From positions 1-18,012 of the forward strand of contig JBIJCF010000048.1 in the NCBI GenBank assembly GCA_044344795.1: a stretch of 18,012 nt of DNA, given 5' to 3'. Below, piece by piece: positions 1 through 8,026 of this stretch. Position numbers and translations under genes: made by a program. The notes beneath the pieces were generated by a model. It did no database searches and was not told the DNA's origin. It saw nothing but the letters and a program-made list of their open reading frames with translations. The stretch's first letter is position 1, and the number at the start of each line of letters is the position of its first letter. The DNA comes from GCA-2737665 sp044344795 (GTDB lineage Bacteria; Bacteroidota; Bacteroidia; Palsa-965).

Positions 1-987
<987 letters not shown>

Positions 988-993
988 TGTTTT

Positions 994-1010
994 CCCAACG
1001 GGGTGTTGGG
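994..1010 (-). other. Leader hairpin next to 16S
   Basis: CCCAAC (994-999) pairs with GTTGGG (1005-1010) around a 5-nt loop. It lies in the rRNA leader, 17 nt or more upstream of the 16S 5' end, and is probably part of precursor folding or processing. No U-tract follows on the transcribed strand, so it is not a terminator. Confidence 0.5.
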
Positions 1011-1035
1011 ATATTACTCTAAATCTTGATACTCT

Positions 1036-1056
1036 TCTTTCGGTCTCGCCGAAAGA
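1036..1056 (-). other. Leader hairpin in rRNA precursor
   Basis: TCTTTCGG (1036-1043) and CCGAAAGA (1049-1056) form a perfect 8-bp stem with a 5-nt loop. It lies between the boxA-like element and the 16S gene. No U-run follows on the transcribed (minus) strand. A structural or processing role is likely but not shown. Confidence 0.5.
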
Positions 1057-1087
1057 GGATTCCTTTGCTATCTTACCTTTTCCAATA

Positions 1088-1100
1088 TTTTCAAAGAACT
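1088..1100 (-). promoter_or_regulatory. boxA-like rRNA antitermination element
   Basis: On the minus strand this reads AGTTCTTTGAAAA, close to rRNA boxA elements (E. coli core TGCTCTTTAACA; Bacteroidota leaders commonly have GTTCTTTGA). It sits about 110 nt upstream of 16S and downstream of all three promoters, the expected place for NusB/S10 loading. The function is inferred from motif and position. Confidence 0.55.
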
Positions 1101-1177
1101 TTCTGATATATGTAGCTGAACTACTCCAGCAATCAGTCTTTATATCTTCCGTTCACTCTTTCGAGCAAAACGGGCTG

Positions 1178-1208
1178 CAAAAGTACAACCAATTTTCACT
1201 TCTCCAAA
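1178..1208 (-). promoter_or_regulatory. rRNA promoter, proximal (Bacteroidota type)
   Basis: On the minus strand a -33 TTTG (1205-1208) is followed after exactly 19 nt by the -7 box TACTTTTG (1178-1185). This fits the Bacteroidota consensus TTTG-N19-TAnnTTTG perfectly. The next bases are CAGCCCG, a GC-rich discriminator shared by all three rRNA promoters here. Confidence 0.85.
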
Positions 1209-1272
1209 TTTTTCTGAAATATTTTTTCAAAAATTTTCTTGTCGAAAAGAACGGTACCCGAAAAACGGGCTG

Positions 1273-1305
1273 CAAAGATACAGTTGAATATTTCAAACGA
1301 CCAAA
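1273..1305 (-). promoter_or_regulatory. rRNA promoter, middle (Bacteroidota type)
   Basis: The minus strand shows TTTG (1302-1305), a 21-nt spacer and the -7 box TATCTTTG (1273-1280), followed by the same CAGCCCG discriminator. The spacer is two bases longer than consensus, so it may be weaker than its neighbours. It starts 95 bp upstream of the proximal promoter. Confidence 0.75.
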
Positions 1306-1377
1306 TCTTTTTTAAAGATTTTTTAATTTGATGTTTTCAACTTGTAAAGAACGTTTCCGTTTTCTCTAACGGGGCTG

Positions 1378-1408
1378 CAAATGTAATAGCGCTTTCTACT
1401 TCTCCAAC
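1378..1408 (-). promoter_or_regulatory. rRNA promoter, distal (Bacteroidota type)
   Basis: The minus strand shows GTTG (1405-1408), a 19-nt spacer and the -7 box TACATTTG (1378-1385), followed by CAGCCCC. Its -33 region shares ACTTCTCCAA (plus-strand reading) with the proximal promoter, which suggests the promoters arose by duplication. It lies 105 bp upstream of the middle promoter. Confidence 0.8.
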
Positions 1409-1484
1409 ACCTGAACTTAAATAATTCATGAAACAAAGCGTAACTATCTGATAAGCAGGTAGAATAATTTAGCACTTTATTAAG

Positions 1485-2198
1485 TTATGGTGTGCTTACT
1501 GCGACAGGAAGCACCTTGCCATTGAAGAATTTGGAGCCGTTTAGCGCGAACCACGCTATAAATTCGGCCATCTCAGAAGATGATAGTGGCGCTTCGTAGT
1601 CCGGGAAAGCAGCAGACAACATGTCTGTTTGCGCAGCACCAATGGATAGTGCATTACATCTTATTCCTTTGTCCTGTAATTCGACAGCCCACATTTCCGC
1701 AAGGTTAGCTATTGCAGCTTTGCTTGAGCTGTACGCAGATAATCCGGGAAACTTAGCAGACCCCTGAAAACCGCCCATGCTGCTGATGTTGACGATGTGA
1801 CTTGTTGCTAGTGCATTGAATGCAGGCAATACCTGTTGCACTAAACGAAATGGGCCCAAAACATTTACTTTATATACCTGCTCCAATTCAGATGGCGAAA
1901 TCGCTGCGAAATCTTTATTCACCAACGCACCGGCGTTATTAATCAAAACATCAATCGGATAACCGGATGCGGCAACTGCAGCAGCAGCATGGTCGATTGA
2001 CGTGTTACTTTCGAGATCAAGTTCTAATAAAAGCAATTGCTGATCTCTACCAGACTTGCGTGCTGCATTGAGTAGCTTTTCTAAACTAGCGGGATTTCGA
2101 CCACAACCAATTACCCGGTGCCCCTGATTTAATATTTGTATGGCTACATCTAAACCGATTCCGCGAGAAGCCCCCGTGATTAATACTGTTTTTATCAT
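1485..2198 (-). CDS. SDR-family NAD(P)-dependent oxidoreductase
   Basis: Classical short-chain dehydrogenase/reductase of 237 residues, normal for the family. The nucleotide-binding TGASRGIG motif is at residues 8-15, NNAG at 87-90, the structural Asn at 112, the catalytic Ser at 139/140 and YxxxK at Tyr156/Lys160 (YSSSK). An Arg follows the Ser of the first motif, which often goes with NADP(H) preference, but this is weak evidence. The post-catalytic PG segment reads IGAAQTDM, so the usual Pro is absent. The substrate cannot be told from sequence. The ATG at 2198 leaves almost no N-terminal extension before the first beta strand, as expected. A one-mismatch -7 box (TAGCTTTA, 2204-2211) ends 5 nt before this ATG. 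The gene stands alone, divergent from the membrane protein gene at 2253 and upstream of the rRNA promoters. Confidence 0.9.
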   Translation of the reverse strand: MIKTVLITGASRGIGLDVAIQILNQGHRVIGCGRNPASLEKLLNAARKSGRDQQLLLLELDLESNTSIDHAAAAVAASGYPIDVLINNAGALVNKDFAAISPSELEQVYKVNVLGPFRLVQQVLPAFNALATSHIVNISSMGGFQGSAKFPGLSAYSSSKAAIANLAEMWAVELQDKGIRCNALSIGAAQTDMLSAAFPDYEAPLSSSEMAEFIAWFALNGSKFFNGKVLPVAVSTP

Positions 2199-2219
2199 GT
2201 TGGTAAAGCTAAAATATTA

Positions 2220-2248
2220 TTGATTTAACACCGAATATTTTAAATTTG
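2220..2248 (+). promoter_or_regulatory. Putative Bacteroidota promoter for the 2253 gene
   Basis: TTG (2220-2222), an 18-nt spacer and a perfect -7 box TAAATTTG (2241-2248). The box ends only 4 nt before the ATG at 2253, so the transcript would start at or next to the start codon. This also argues against the in-frame TTG at 2250 as the start. Confidence 0.45.
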
Positions 2249-2252
2249 TTTG

Positions 2253-2789
2253 ATGTTCAGAGAGATTACCATTATCGCGTTTGTGTTGTCCACCTGTTTG
2301 TGTGTCGCTCAAGATACCTCTGACAATAATAAATCTGAAAAATCATCACTTGTTTCCAAACTTGGGTATGGAGCGTCGTTAGGGTTGCAGTTTGGTAATA
2401 CGACGTTTATTAATTTTTCGCCTCAAGTTGGATATCGTATTACGGATCGTTTGATTACGGGAATTGGTGCAAGTTATCGTTACATGCGTATTCATTACCC
2501 CAATCAATATTTGTTCGCAACACATATTTGGAGCTACAGCGCGTGGACACGTGTTTATTTTCTCGATAACATTTTTGCATATTTAGAATATGAAAAATTA
2601 CGCAGCAACTGGGACCTGAACCGACCTGAGCGCAGTTTTACAATTGATGCACTGTTAGCGGGCGCCGGGTATTGTAAAGCGCTTGGATCTTTCTCTACTT
2701 CAATATTAGTACTCTTCAATACCATAAACACTTATCACCAACCTTACCATAACCCTACAATACGCGTTATGCTTAGTTATAATTTATAA
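2253..2789 (+). CDS. Small outer-membrane beta-barrel-like protein
   Basis: Exported protein of 178 residues with a Sec signal peptide (roughly residues 1-20, hydrophobic core after MFREITII, cleavage near VAQ-DTS). The mature part is rich in alternating aromatic and small residues, with segments such as NFSPQVGYRI, GIGASYRYM and YLEYEKL. It ends in a short strand, MLSYNL. This is typical of the small porin-like Bacteroidota family with a YGxxLGLxFGNxTFINxSPQVGY start, sometimes mislabelled as a decarboxylase. The function is unknown. The ATG at 2253 is preferred over TTG at 2250 because of the promoter just upstream. It ends 10 nt before the amidase gene, so the two are probably co-transcribed. 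Confidence 0.75.
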   Translation: MFREITIIAFVLSTCLCVAQDTSDNNKSEKSSLVSKLGYGASLGLQFGNTTFINFSPQVGYRITDRLITGIGASYRYMRIHYPNQYLFATHIWSYSAWTRVYFLDNIFAYLEYEKLRSNWDLNRPERSFTIDALLAGAGYCKALGSFSTSILVLFNTINTYHQPYHNPTIRVMLSYNL

Positions 2790-2799
2790 CACCGATTAC

Positions 2800-5700
2800 A
2801 TGAAAACAATTTTTGCCTTTTGCACCTCATTTTTATTGCTATTCGAAATTACCAGTTCACAGGCGCAGTCTGTGTATTATGAACCTGTGCTTCGTAATGA
2901 ATTTGCGGTTGCATATCAGCAAAATCCAAGTGTTCCGTCGGGAGTATTGGAGGCGGTTGCATTTACCAATACGCGTATGTCGCATCTTACTGATAACGAT
3001 GCAGAATCATGCACGGGGATGTCAAAACACTATACCATGTTCGGTTTGGTGGAGCAGTCTGATTGGTTTCGAGCAAACCTTGTGAGCATTAGCACACTCT
3101 CGGGTATTACAACTGCGCAGATAAAAAACGACAGGCAAAATTCAATTAAAGCATTTGCTTCTGCTTATTCCGCGTTAGCTACAGCAAATAACCAAGAACG
3201 AAATTCGTCCGCCACTTCCATCTATTCTGTACTAACAGCCTTGTCTGAATTTCCTCTTCCCTTAGCGACAGAAGATGCTACTATGCGAAACCAGAAACAA
3301 TATGTGCTTGACGTATGGATGTATTCTATTTTCAGTTTTCTAAATGACGAACGATATGCAGGTTTGTATGGCTTTCAGTTGCACAACATCAATCTTCGCG
3401 AGTTCTTTGGCGATGAGAACTTTGCATTACTAAGTTCTCCTGGGGTAAGTATTTCTGCTACTACTATAAACTCTGAACAATACAAGTATCGTTACAATGC
3501 AGGCGTTGAACGCAACGCTGCAAATGCGCAACTTTTATCTCCTGATTACGGTCCGGCGTTGTGGAATCCTGCAGGTTCGTGCAACTATAGTTCACGAAAT
3601 AATGTTGCTGTTAGTGCAGTTACGATTCATACCGTTCAAGGCAGCTATGCGGGATGTATATCGTGGTTTCAAAATTGTAACGCAGGAGTATCGGCACATT
3701 ATGTATTGCGTTCATCTGATGGGCAAATTACTCAAATGGTTTTGGAAAGCAACAAAGCATGGCATGTGGGCTCCGAAAATCCATATACAATAGGACTTGA
3801 ACACGAAGGTTATGTTAACAATGCTGCATGGTATACGACTGCCATGTATCAATCGTCGGCAGCGCTAGTTAAAGACATTTGTAACGATTATTCTATCAAT
3901 CCGAAACGAACGGGATTTTGGCCGTGGTTGGCGACAACCTACTACAACCAATCCGGAATACCTGGCGCTTGCTCTCGTGTAAAAGGGCACCAGCATTATC
4001 CCAATCAAACACATACGGACCCTGGTGCTAACTGGAATTGGAATTATTATTATCAACTCGTTAACTCGCCTGCTCCTACAGCTACTGTTTATACTACAAG
4101 CAGCGGAACTTTTTACGATAGTGGCGGAAATACGGGAAATTACACGAACGACGAAAGACGTATTTGGACCATCAGCCCTGCAAATGCTGCGAGTCTTACG
4201 GTTTCTTTCACGTCGTTTAACGTGGAGAATACATGGGATTACTTGTATGTGTACGATGGTAATTCGATTAATGCTCCATTGATAGGTTACTACACCGGCA
4301 CACAGAATCCTGGAACAATTACATCGAGTGGATCATCATTGACTTTTGAATTTCGTTCCGATTGTGCAACTGTTGGAGCAGGATGGAATGCGAGTTGGAC
4401 AAGTTCAACGCCTATTGCATTGCCCAATGCAGCATTTACCGCCAGCACAACAACGGTTTGTGCAGGAGCTCCGGTTAACTTCACCGACAACTCCACCAAC
4501 AGTCCGACAAGCTGGTCGTGGACATTCCCAGGTGGAACACCGGCCTCAGCTACTACCCAAAACGCAACAGGCGTTGTGTGGAATACGGCAGGAACGTACA
4601 CAGTAACACACACAGCTACAAACGCCTCCGGAACAGGAACGCAAACGCTGATAATTACTGTAAACCCTGCGCCTTCTGTAGCGACGACCGCGTCCAATAC
4701 AACCATCTGCGCAGGCAATTCAACTACCCTAACTGCAAGTGGCGCGTCAACTTATAGCTGGATGCCTGGCAACTTAACCGGAACATCTGCAACCGTATCA
4801 CCTACAACAACAACGACATACACTGTTACGGGAATATCGGCTGCGGGCTGTACAAATACTGCGACGCGCACCATTACAGTTAATGCGTTACCAACGGTTA
4901 CAACAACAGCATCAAACCCTACGATTTGTGCAGGCAACGCTGCAACACTGACTGCGACAGGAGCTTCGACCTACAACTGGACGCCGGGAAACTTAACAGG
5001 AGCTTCTGTTACCGTATCGCCTGCAACGACTACAACTTATACGGTAACCGGAACTGCGGGGAATAGCTGTACCAATACTTCGGTGCTAACAGTAACTGTG
5101 AATCCGTCACCAACCGTTACAATAACTGCGTCTAATACTTCTGTTTGTGTGGGCAATAGTACGACCCTGACAGCAAGCGGAGCAGCATCGTATACATGGA
5201 TGCCGGGCAACTTAACAGACTCTTCTGCCTCTGTCAATCCATCTGTAACAACAACATACACAGTAACCGGCACAGATGCCAATGGATGCGCCAATACAGA
5301 CACTGCTACTGTAAACGTAAATGCATTACCTAGCGTTACAGCCACAGCTTCTTCCGCATCAATTTGTGCAGGCTCAACCGTAATACTTACTGCATCCGGA
5401 GCATCATCGTATGTATGGCAGCCGGGCAATGCAACAGGATCTTCAATTGTTGAGCAACCAATAGCAAATACAACCTATTCAGTTATCGGAACAGACGCGA
5501 ACGGTTGTGATAACCTAGGAACAGTAACCGTGAACGTTAACAACGGTCCGGTTGTAACTGCTTCCGGAAACGCAACAATTTGTCCGGGCGAGCAAACAAC
5601 ACTTACTGCGAGCGGAGCTGTTTCGTACGTGTGGCAGCCCGGCGGTCAAACAACCGCAACTATCACGGTCTCCCCTGTGACAACGACAACATACACCGTA

Positions 5701-6240
5701 ACAGGAACCGATAGCAACGGATGTACTTCAACTACAACAATAACTGTTTCTGTCGGCAATAACCCGGCAACTCCTTCGGTAACTGTGAATGGCAACATGC
5801 TTACTTCAACCGTTACAGGAGCTTCTTACCAATGGTTCTTAAACGGAGTACCAATTGTTGGTGAAGTGAATCAATCCACCACTGCATTAACTCCCGGTTC
5901 ATACACTGTAGAGGTATATGACGCTAACGGATGTACTTCCGGTCAATCTGCTCCTGTTGTAATTACAGTTGTTGAAGCTGCTGCTTCAACAACTCAACTC
6001 GCAGTTTATCCGAACCCGACAAACGGAATGATGATGTTGACGCTGGGTCAATTAAAAGATCCGAAGTATGTACTCGAAGTTCACAATGCGCTTGGTCAAA
6101 TTGTGTATCGTGAGCAGCTGAGCGTTTCCGGACCTTCCATGCAGAAAGAACTCAACCTTGGTATCTATGGTACCGGCGTTTATGAAATTCGCATCGTTGG
6201 CGAAAACTCATCAACACACGTACGCGCTGTTGTACAATAA
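2800..6240 (+). CDS. Secreted multidomain N-acetylmuramoyl-L-alanine amidase (T9SS cargo)
   Basis: Protein of 1146 residues. In order: signal peptide (1 to about 23); a lytic-transglycosylase-like region (about 40-130, VLEAVAFTNTR at 49-59, a YTMFGL segment, an NSIKAFASAYSAL helix) in which Asn57 stands where the catalytic Glu is expected; an Amidase_2 domain (about 265-425) with a complete zinc triad His277, His397 and Asp407 (TIHT, GHQHYP, TDPG) and an IGLEHEG motif; a CUB-like domain (about 427-535); a PKD domain (about 542-624); five 73-residue Ig-like repeats (625-990); a further Ig-like domain; and a type A T9SS sorting domain (about 1065-1146, starting near VYPNPTNG). The amidase should cleave the MurNAc-L-Ala bond of peptidoglycan outside the cell or on its surface. 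Whether it targets self or foreign walls is unknown. It follows a barrel-protein gene after 10 nt and ends in a strong terminator. Confidence 0.9.
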   Translation: MKTIFAFCTSFLLLFEITSSQAQSVYYEPVLRNEFAVAYQQNPSVPSGVLEAVAFTNTRMSHLTDNDAESCTGMSKHYTMFGLVEQSDWFRANLVSISTLSGITTAQIKNDRQNSIKAFASAYSALATANNQERNSSATSIYSVLTALSEFPLPLATEDATMRNQKQYVLDVWMYSIFSFLNDERYAGLYGFQLHNINLREFFGDENFALLSSPGVSISATTINSEQYKYRYNAGVERNAANAQLLSPDYGPALWNPAGSCNYSSRNNVAVSAVTIHTVQGSYAGCISWFQNCNAGVSAHYVLRSSDGQITQMVLESNKAWHVGSENPYTIGLEHEGYVNNAAWYTTAMYQSSAALVKDICNDYSINPKRTGFWPWLATTYYNQSGIPGACSRVKGHQHYPNQTHTDPGANWNWNYYYQLVNSPAPTATVYTTSSGTFYDSGGNTGNYTNDERRIWTISPANAASLTVSFTSFNVENTWDYLYVYDGNSINAPLIGYYTGTQNPGTITSSGSSLTFEFRSDCATVGAGWNASWTSSTPIALPNAAFTASTTTVCAGAPVNFTDNSTNSPTSWSWTFPGGTPASATTQNATGVVWNTAGTYTVTHTATNASGTGTQTLIITVNPAPSVATTASNTTICAGNSTTLTASGASTYSWMPGNLTGTSATVSPTTTTTYTVTGISAAGCTNTATRTITVNALPTVTTTASNPTICAGNAATLTATGASTYNWTPGNLTGASVTVSPATTTTYTVTGTAGNSCTNTSVLTVTVNPSPTVTITASNTSVCVGNSTTLTASGAASYTWMPGNLTDSSASVNPSVTTTYTVTGTDANGCANTDTATVNVNALPSVTATASSASICAGSTVILTASGASSYVWQPGNATGSSIVEQPIANTTYSVIGTDANGCDNLGTVTVNVNNGPVVTASGNATICPGEQTTLTASGAVSYVWQPGGQTTATITVSPVTTTTYTVTGTDSNGCTSTTTITVSVGNNPATPSVTVNGNMLTSTVTGASYQWFLNGVPIVGEVNQSTTALTPGSYTVEVYDANGCTSGQSAPVVITVVEAAASTTQLAVYPNPTNGMMMLTLGQLKDPKYVLEVHNALGQIVYREQLSVSGPSMQKELNLGIYGTGVYEIRIVGENSSTHVRAVVQ
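4672..5766 (+). repeat. Five tandem 219-nt in-frame repeats
   Basis: Repeat units begin at 4672, 4891, 5110, 5329 and 5548, each exactly 219 nt (73 codons) apart. Every unit encodes an Ig-like module with a P-[STV]-V start, an [IV]C[AVP]G motif, LTASGA-like and W-x-PG motifs, TTTYTV or a variant, and a second Cys near the end (GC or SC). The two conserved Cys per unit may form a disulfide, which is inference. The units differ in bases and residues, so the array is not a fresh duplication. Confidence 0.9.
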
Positions 6241-6259
6241 AACTTGAATACCTCTTAAT

Positions 6260-6286
6260 GGGCGGCCGAATAGCCGCCCTTTTTTA
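6260..6286 (+). terminator. Rho-independent terminator of the amidase gene
   Basis: GGGCGGC (6260-6266) and GCCGCCC (6273-6279) make a perfect 7-bp GC stem with a 6-nt loop, followed by six T residues and more T/A. It starts about 20 nt after the amidase stop codon. Confidence 0.92.
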
Positions 6287-6330
6287 TTCTCCAATTGTAA
6301 TGCCGATATTGTCGCACGCTTAACACTCGT

Positions 6331-6777
6331 ATTAAAAGAATCGCTACCATAGCCGCGTTTATTATTTCAGGCGTAACTCTTCTTCAGGCTCAAACATAGA
6401 TTGAAGCGTGTGTATTATTATTGAACGGGGTGCGCATGGAGAACTTAAAAGGTCTTGTAATTAACAACGCTGTCAGATATGGTTACTATGCGTATCTGAC
6501 AATCGGCATTCCAAATGTGGGCTTTATTCTGGCGGCAAGCATTTTCCGTAATTCTATTGGAGAATAATCGCCAATCCAGATTTTATCTATCAATAGAAGA
6601 TTTGTAACGTTAATCAATTATAAATTGTACGGAAAATTGATAAACGCAGAACAAATACAACTTATAGCGGGCATTAATGTAATTTCGTCACCAACACTCC
6701 ATGGATTAGCAACTGGAACTTATTTGCTGCGTGTGAATTCGGGTGGACGTGAATGTGTAGTACGAATTATTAAATAA
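6331..6777 (+). pseudogene. Decayed gene for a small T9SS-secreted protein
   Basis: One reading frame (codons starting at 6331) holds both ends of a secreted protein. ATT AAA AGA begins a clear signal peptide (KRIATIAAFIISGVTLLQAQ) that stops at TAG 6397. Codons then run open to a second in-frame TAA at 6565. After that comes a type A sorting-domain tail, with YKLYGKLIN, LATGTYLLRV and VVRIIK, ending at TAA 6775. There is no ATG at the expected start (ATT instead), and two stops lie in the same frame. The middle part is not recognisable. It ends 5 nt before the ATG of the YCF48-like gene, so they were probably once co-transcribed. The tail resembles that neighbour's CTD (YGKL, YLLRV). A sequencing artefact is unlikely to explain three separate defects. 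Confidence 0.7.
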
Positions 6778-6782
6778 CAACA

Positions 6783-7961
6783 ATGAAATCAATCCTTACC
6801 TCGATACTATTACTGTGTGAGACCGTTGGTTATACACAATGGACTGCTGCGCCAACAGGAACTACAGAAGATCTAACGACTATAGCATTTGCTAATTCCA
6901 CTATTGGTTTAAGTGCCGGTAAACTCGCTACCGCAGGCAACTCGCTTGTTCTCAGAACGACAGATGGAGGAACAACTTGGGCGACAAATCAAGCTGCATT
7001 AGTCGGAGTGGTTCGTGACATTGCGATGCATCCCGGCGGAAACGCAATTATTGTCGCCGACAGTGGGCGCGTGTACACCTCATCCGATTACGGAGATACA
7101 TGGTCGAATCAGACTGCATTTACAACTACAGATTTAAGTGCTACTCAATTTATCAGTAGCGACATCATAGTGTGCGGGGATGCTGACGGGACTCTATACA
7201 AATCGTTGGATGGCGGTGTAACTTGGAATGCATCAGACACCGCTTTTGACGTTCGCATTAATCAACTTCTTTATCAAAACAACAAATTATGGTTATCCGG
7301 AGAGGGCGGGATTATTGCATCTTCTTTAGATACCGGTAACAGCTGGCAAGTATATGCGCAACCCTATTTCGGATTTTTCTCGGGGAACGGGATCGCTGTT
7401 TTTGATACTGTGGGATATGCGGTGAGTGATTATGGGTTTGCGGTAAAATATCATCCCACCTCAGGTTGGACATCCTTATCAATACCGACAGCAAATACAG
7501 TCCATTCGGTTGCATCCGGCAATTTACTAAGCGCGGTTATTATTGGGGATAATGGGTTTATTTATCGTACAGAAGATGGAAATAACTGGATTGACGAAAC
7601 TTACTCGAACACGACGATTAATCTTTTAGACATTACGTACATTGATGCTGCAACGGCGATAATTTGTGGCACAGGTGGAACTATACTAAAGAGCACAACA
7701 GATATTTCCGGAATAGCAGACCATAGCAATGGCGATGATATTAGTTTGTATCCAAACCCCGCGACCAACGGCATTACCTTGCGCGCCGATCAAAACATCC
7801 AACAAGTTTCCATTTTTGATATTTACGGAAAGTTGGTTGTAGCGGAAACTGATCTGCAGCAAACGAACTACATCAACTTAGAGCATTTACAATCCGGCAT
7901 GTACCTGTTGAGAGTAGAAACCCAGAGCGGAATTTCTATCTTGCCGTTTATTAAGCAATAA
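6783..7961 (+). CDS. Secreted YCF48/BNR-repeat beta-propeller protein with type A T9SS sorting domain
   Basis: Protein of 392 residues. A signal peptide (about 1-18, ending near GYTQ) is followed by a propeller built of BNR/YCF48-like units, seen from repeated Asp-box motifs: TTDGGTTW, SSDYGDTW, SLDGGVTW, SLDTGNSW and TEDGNNW. Residues about 318-392 are a type A T9SS C-terminal sorting domain (SLYPNPATNG, FDIYGKLV, LQSGMYLLRV, ending in a basic FIKQ). Such proteins are exported across the outer membrane and often kept on the cell surface. YCF48 homologues in plastids help assemble photosystem II, which does not apply here; a binding or scaffold role is more likely. No promoter is evident immediately upstream, where the pseudogene lies. 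GldM follows 65 nt after the stop codon. Confidence 0.87.
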   Translation: MKSILTSILLLCETVGYTQWTAAPTGTTEDLTTIAFANSTIGLSAGKLATAGNSLVLRTTDGGTTWATNQAALVGVVRDIAMHPGGNAIIVADSGRVYTSSDYGDTWSNQTAFTTTDLSATQFISSDIIVCGDADGTLYKSLDGGVTWNASDTAFDVRINQLLYQNNKLWLSGEGGIIASSLDTGNSWQVYAQPYFGFFSGNGIAVFDTVGYAVSDYGFAVKYHPTSGWTSLSIPTANTVHSVASGNLLSAVIIGDNGFIYRTEDGNNWIDETYSNTTINLLDITYIDAATAIICGTGGTILKSTTDISGIADHSNGDDISLYPNPATNGITLRADQNIQQVSIFDIYGKLVVAETDLQQTNYINLEHLQSGMYLLRVETQSGISILPFIKQ

Positions 7962-8026
7962 TTTTTTCGCGACTGTATCTTTTATTGCAGATTGTCATTA
8001 GGACGATAAATCAAAACTTATCGACT

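Noticed and set aside
1409..1484. Search for a terminator or small gene between the SDR gene and the rRNA promoters
   Set aside because: Only an AT-rich stretch with weak 3-bp pairings is present; nothing can be supported.
4290..5429. Minus-strand open frames of 61-142 codons
   Set aside because: They mirror the repetitive, Thr- and Val-rich coding of the amidase; the plus frame has a full domain series and the minus proteins match nothing and are low complexity.
4672..5766. Regular repeats as a CRISPR array
   Set aside because: The units are 219 nt, diverged and in frame with a protein; there is no short identical repeat with unique spacers.
6436..6567. A possible 43-residue gene starting at ATG 6436
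   Set aside because: It shares the frame of the signal peptide and the sorting-domain tail, so it is better read as the middle of one broken gene.
7985..8026. GldM start at TTG 7985
   Set aside because: GldM proteins begin at MAGGK; the 14 extra residues have no family support.
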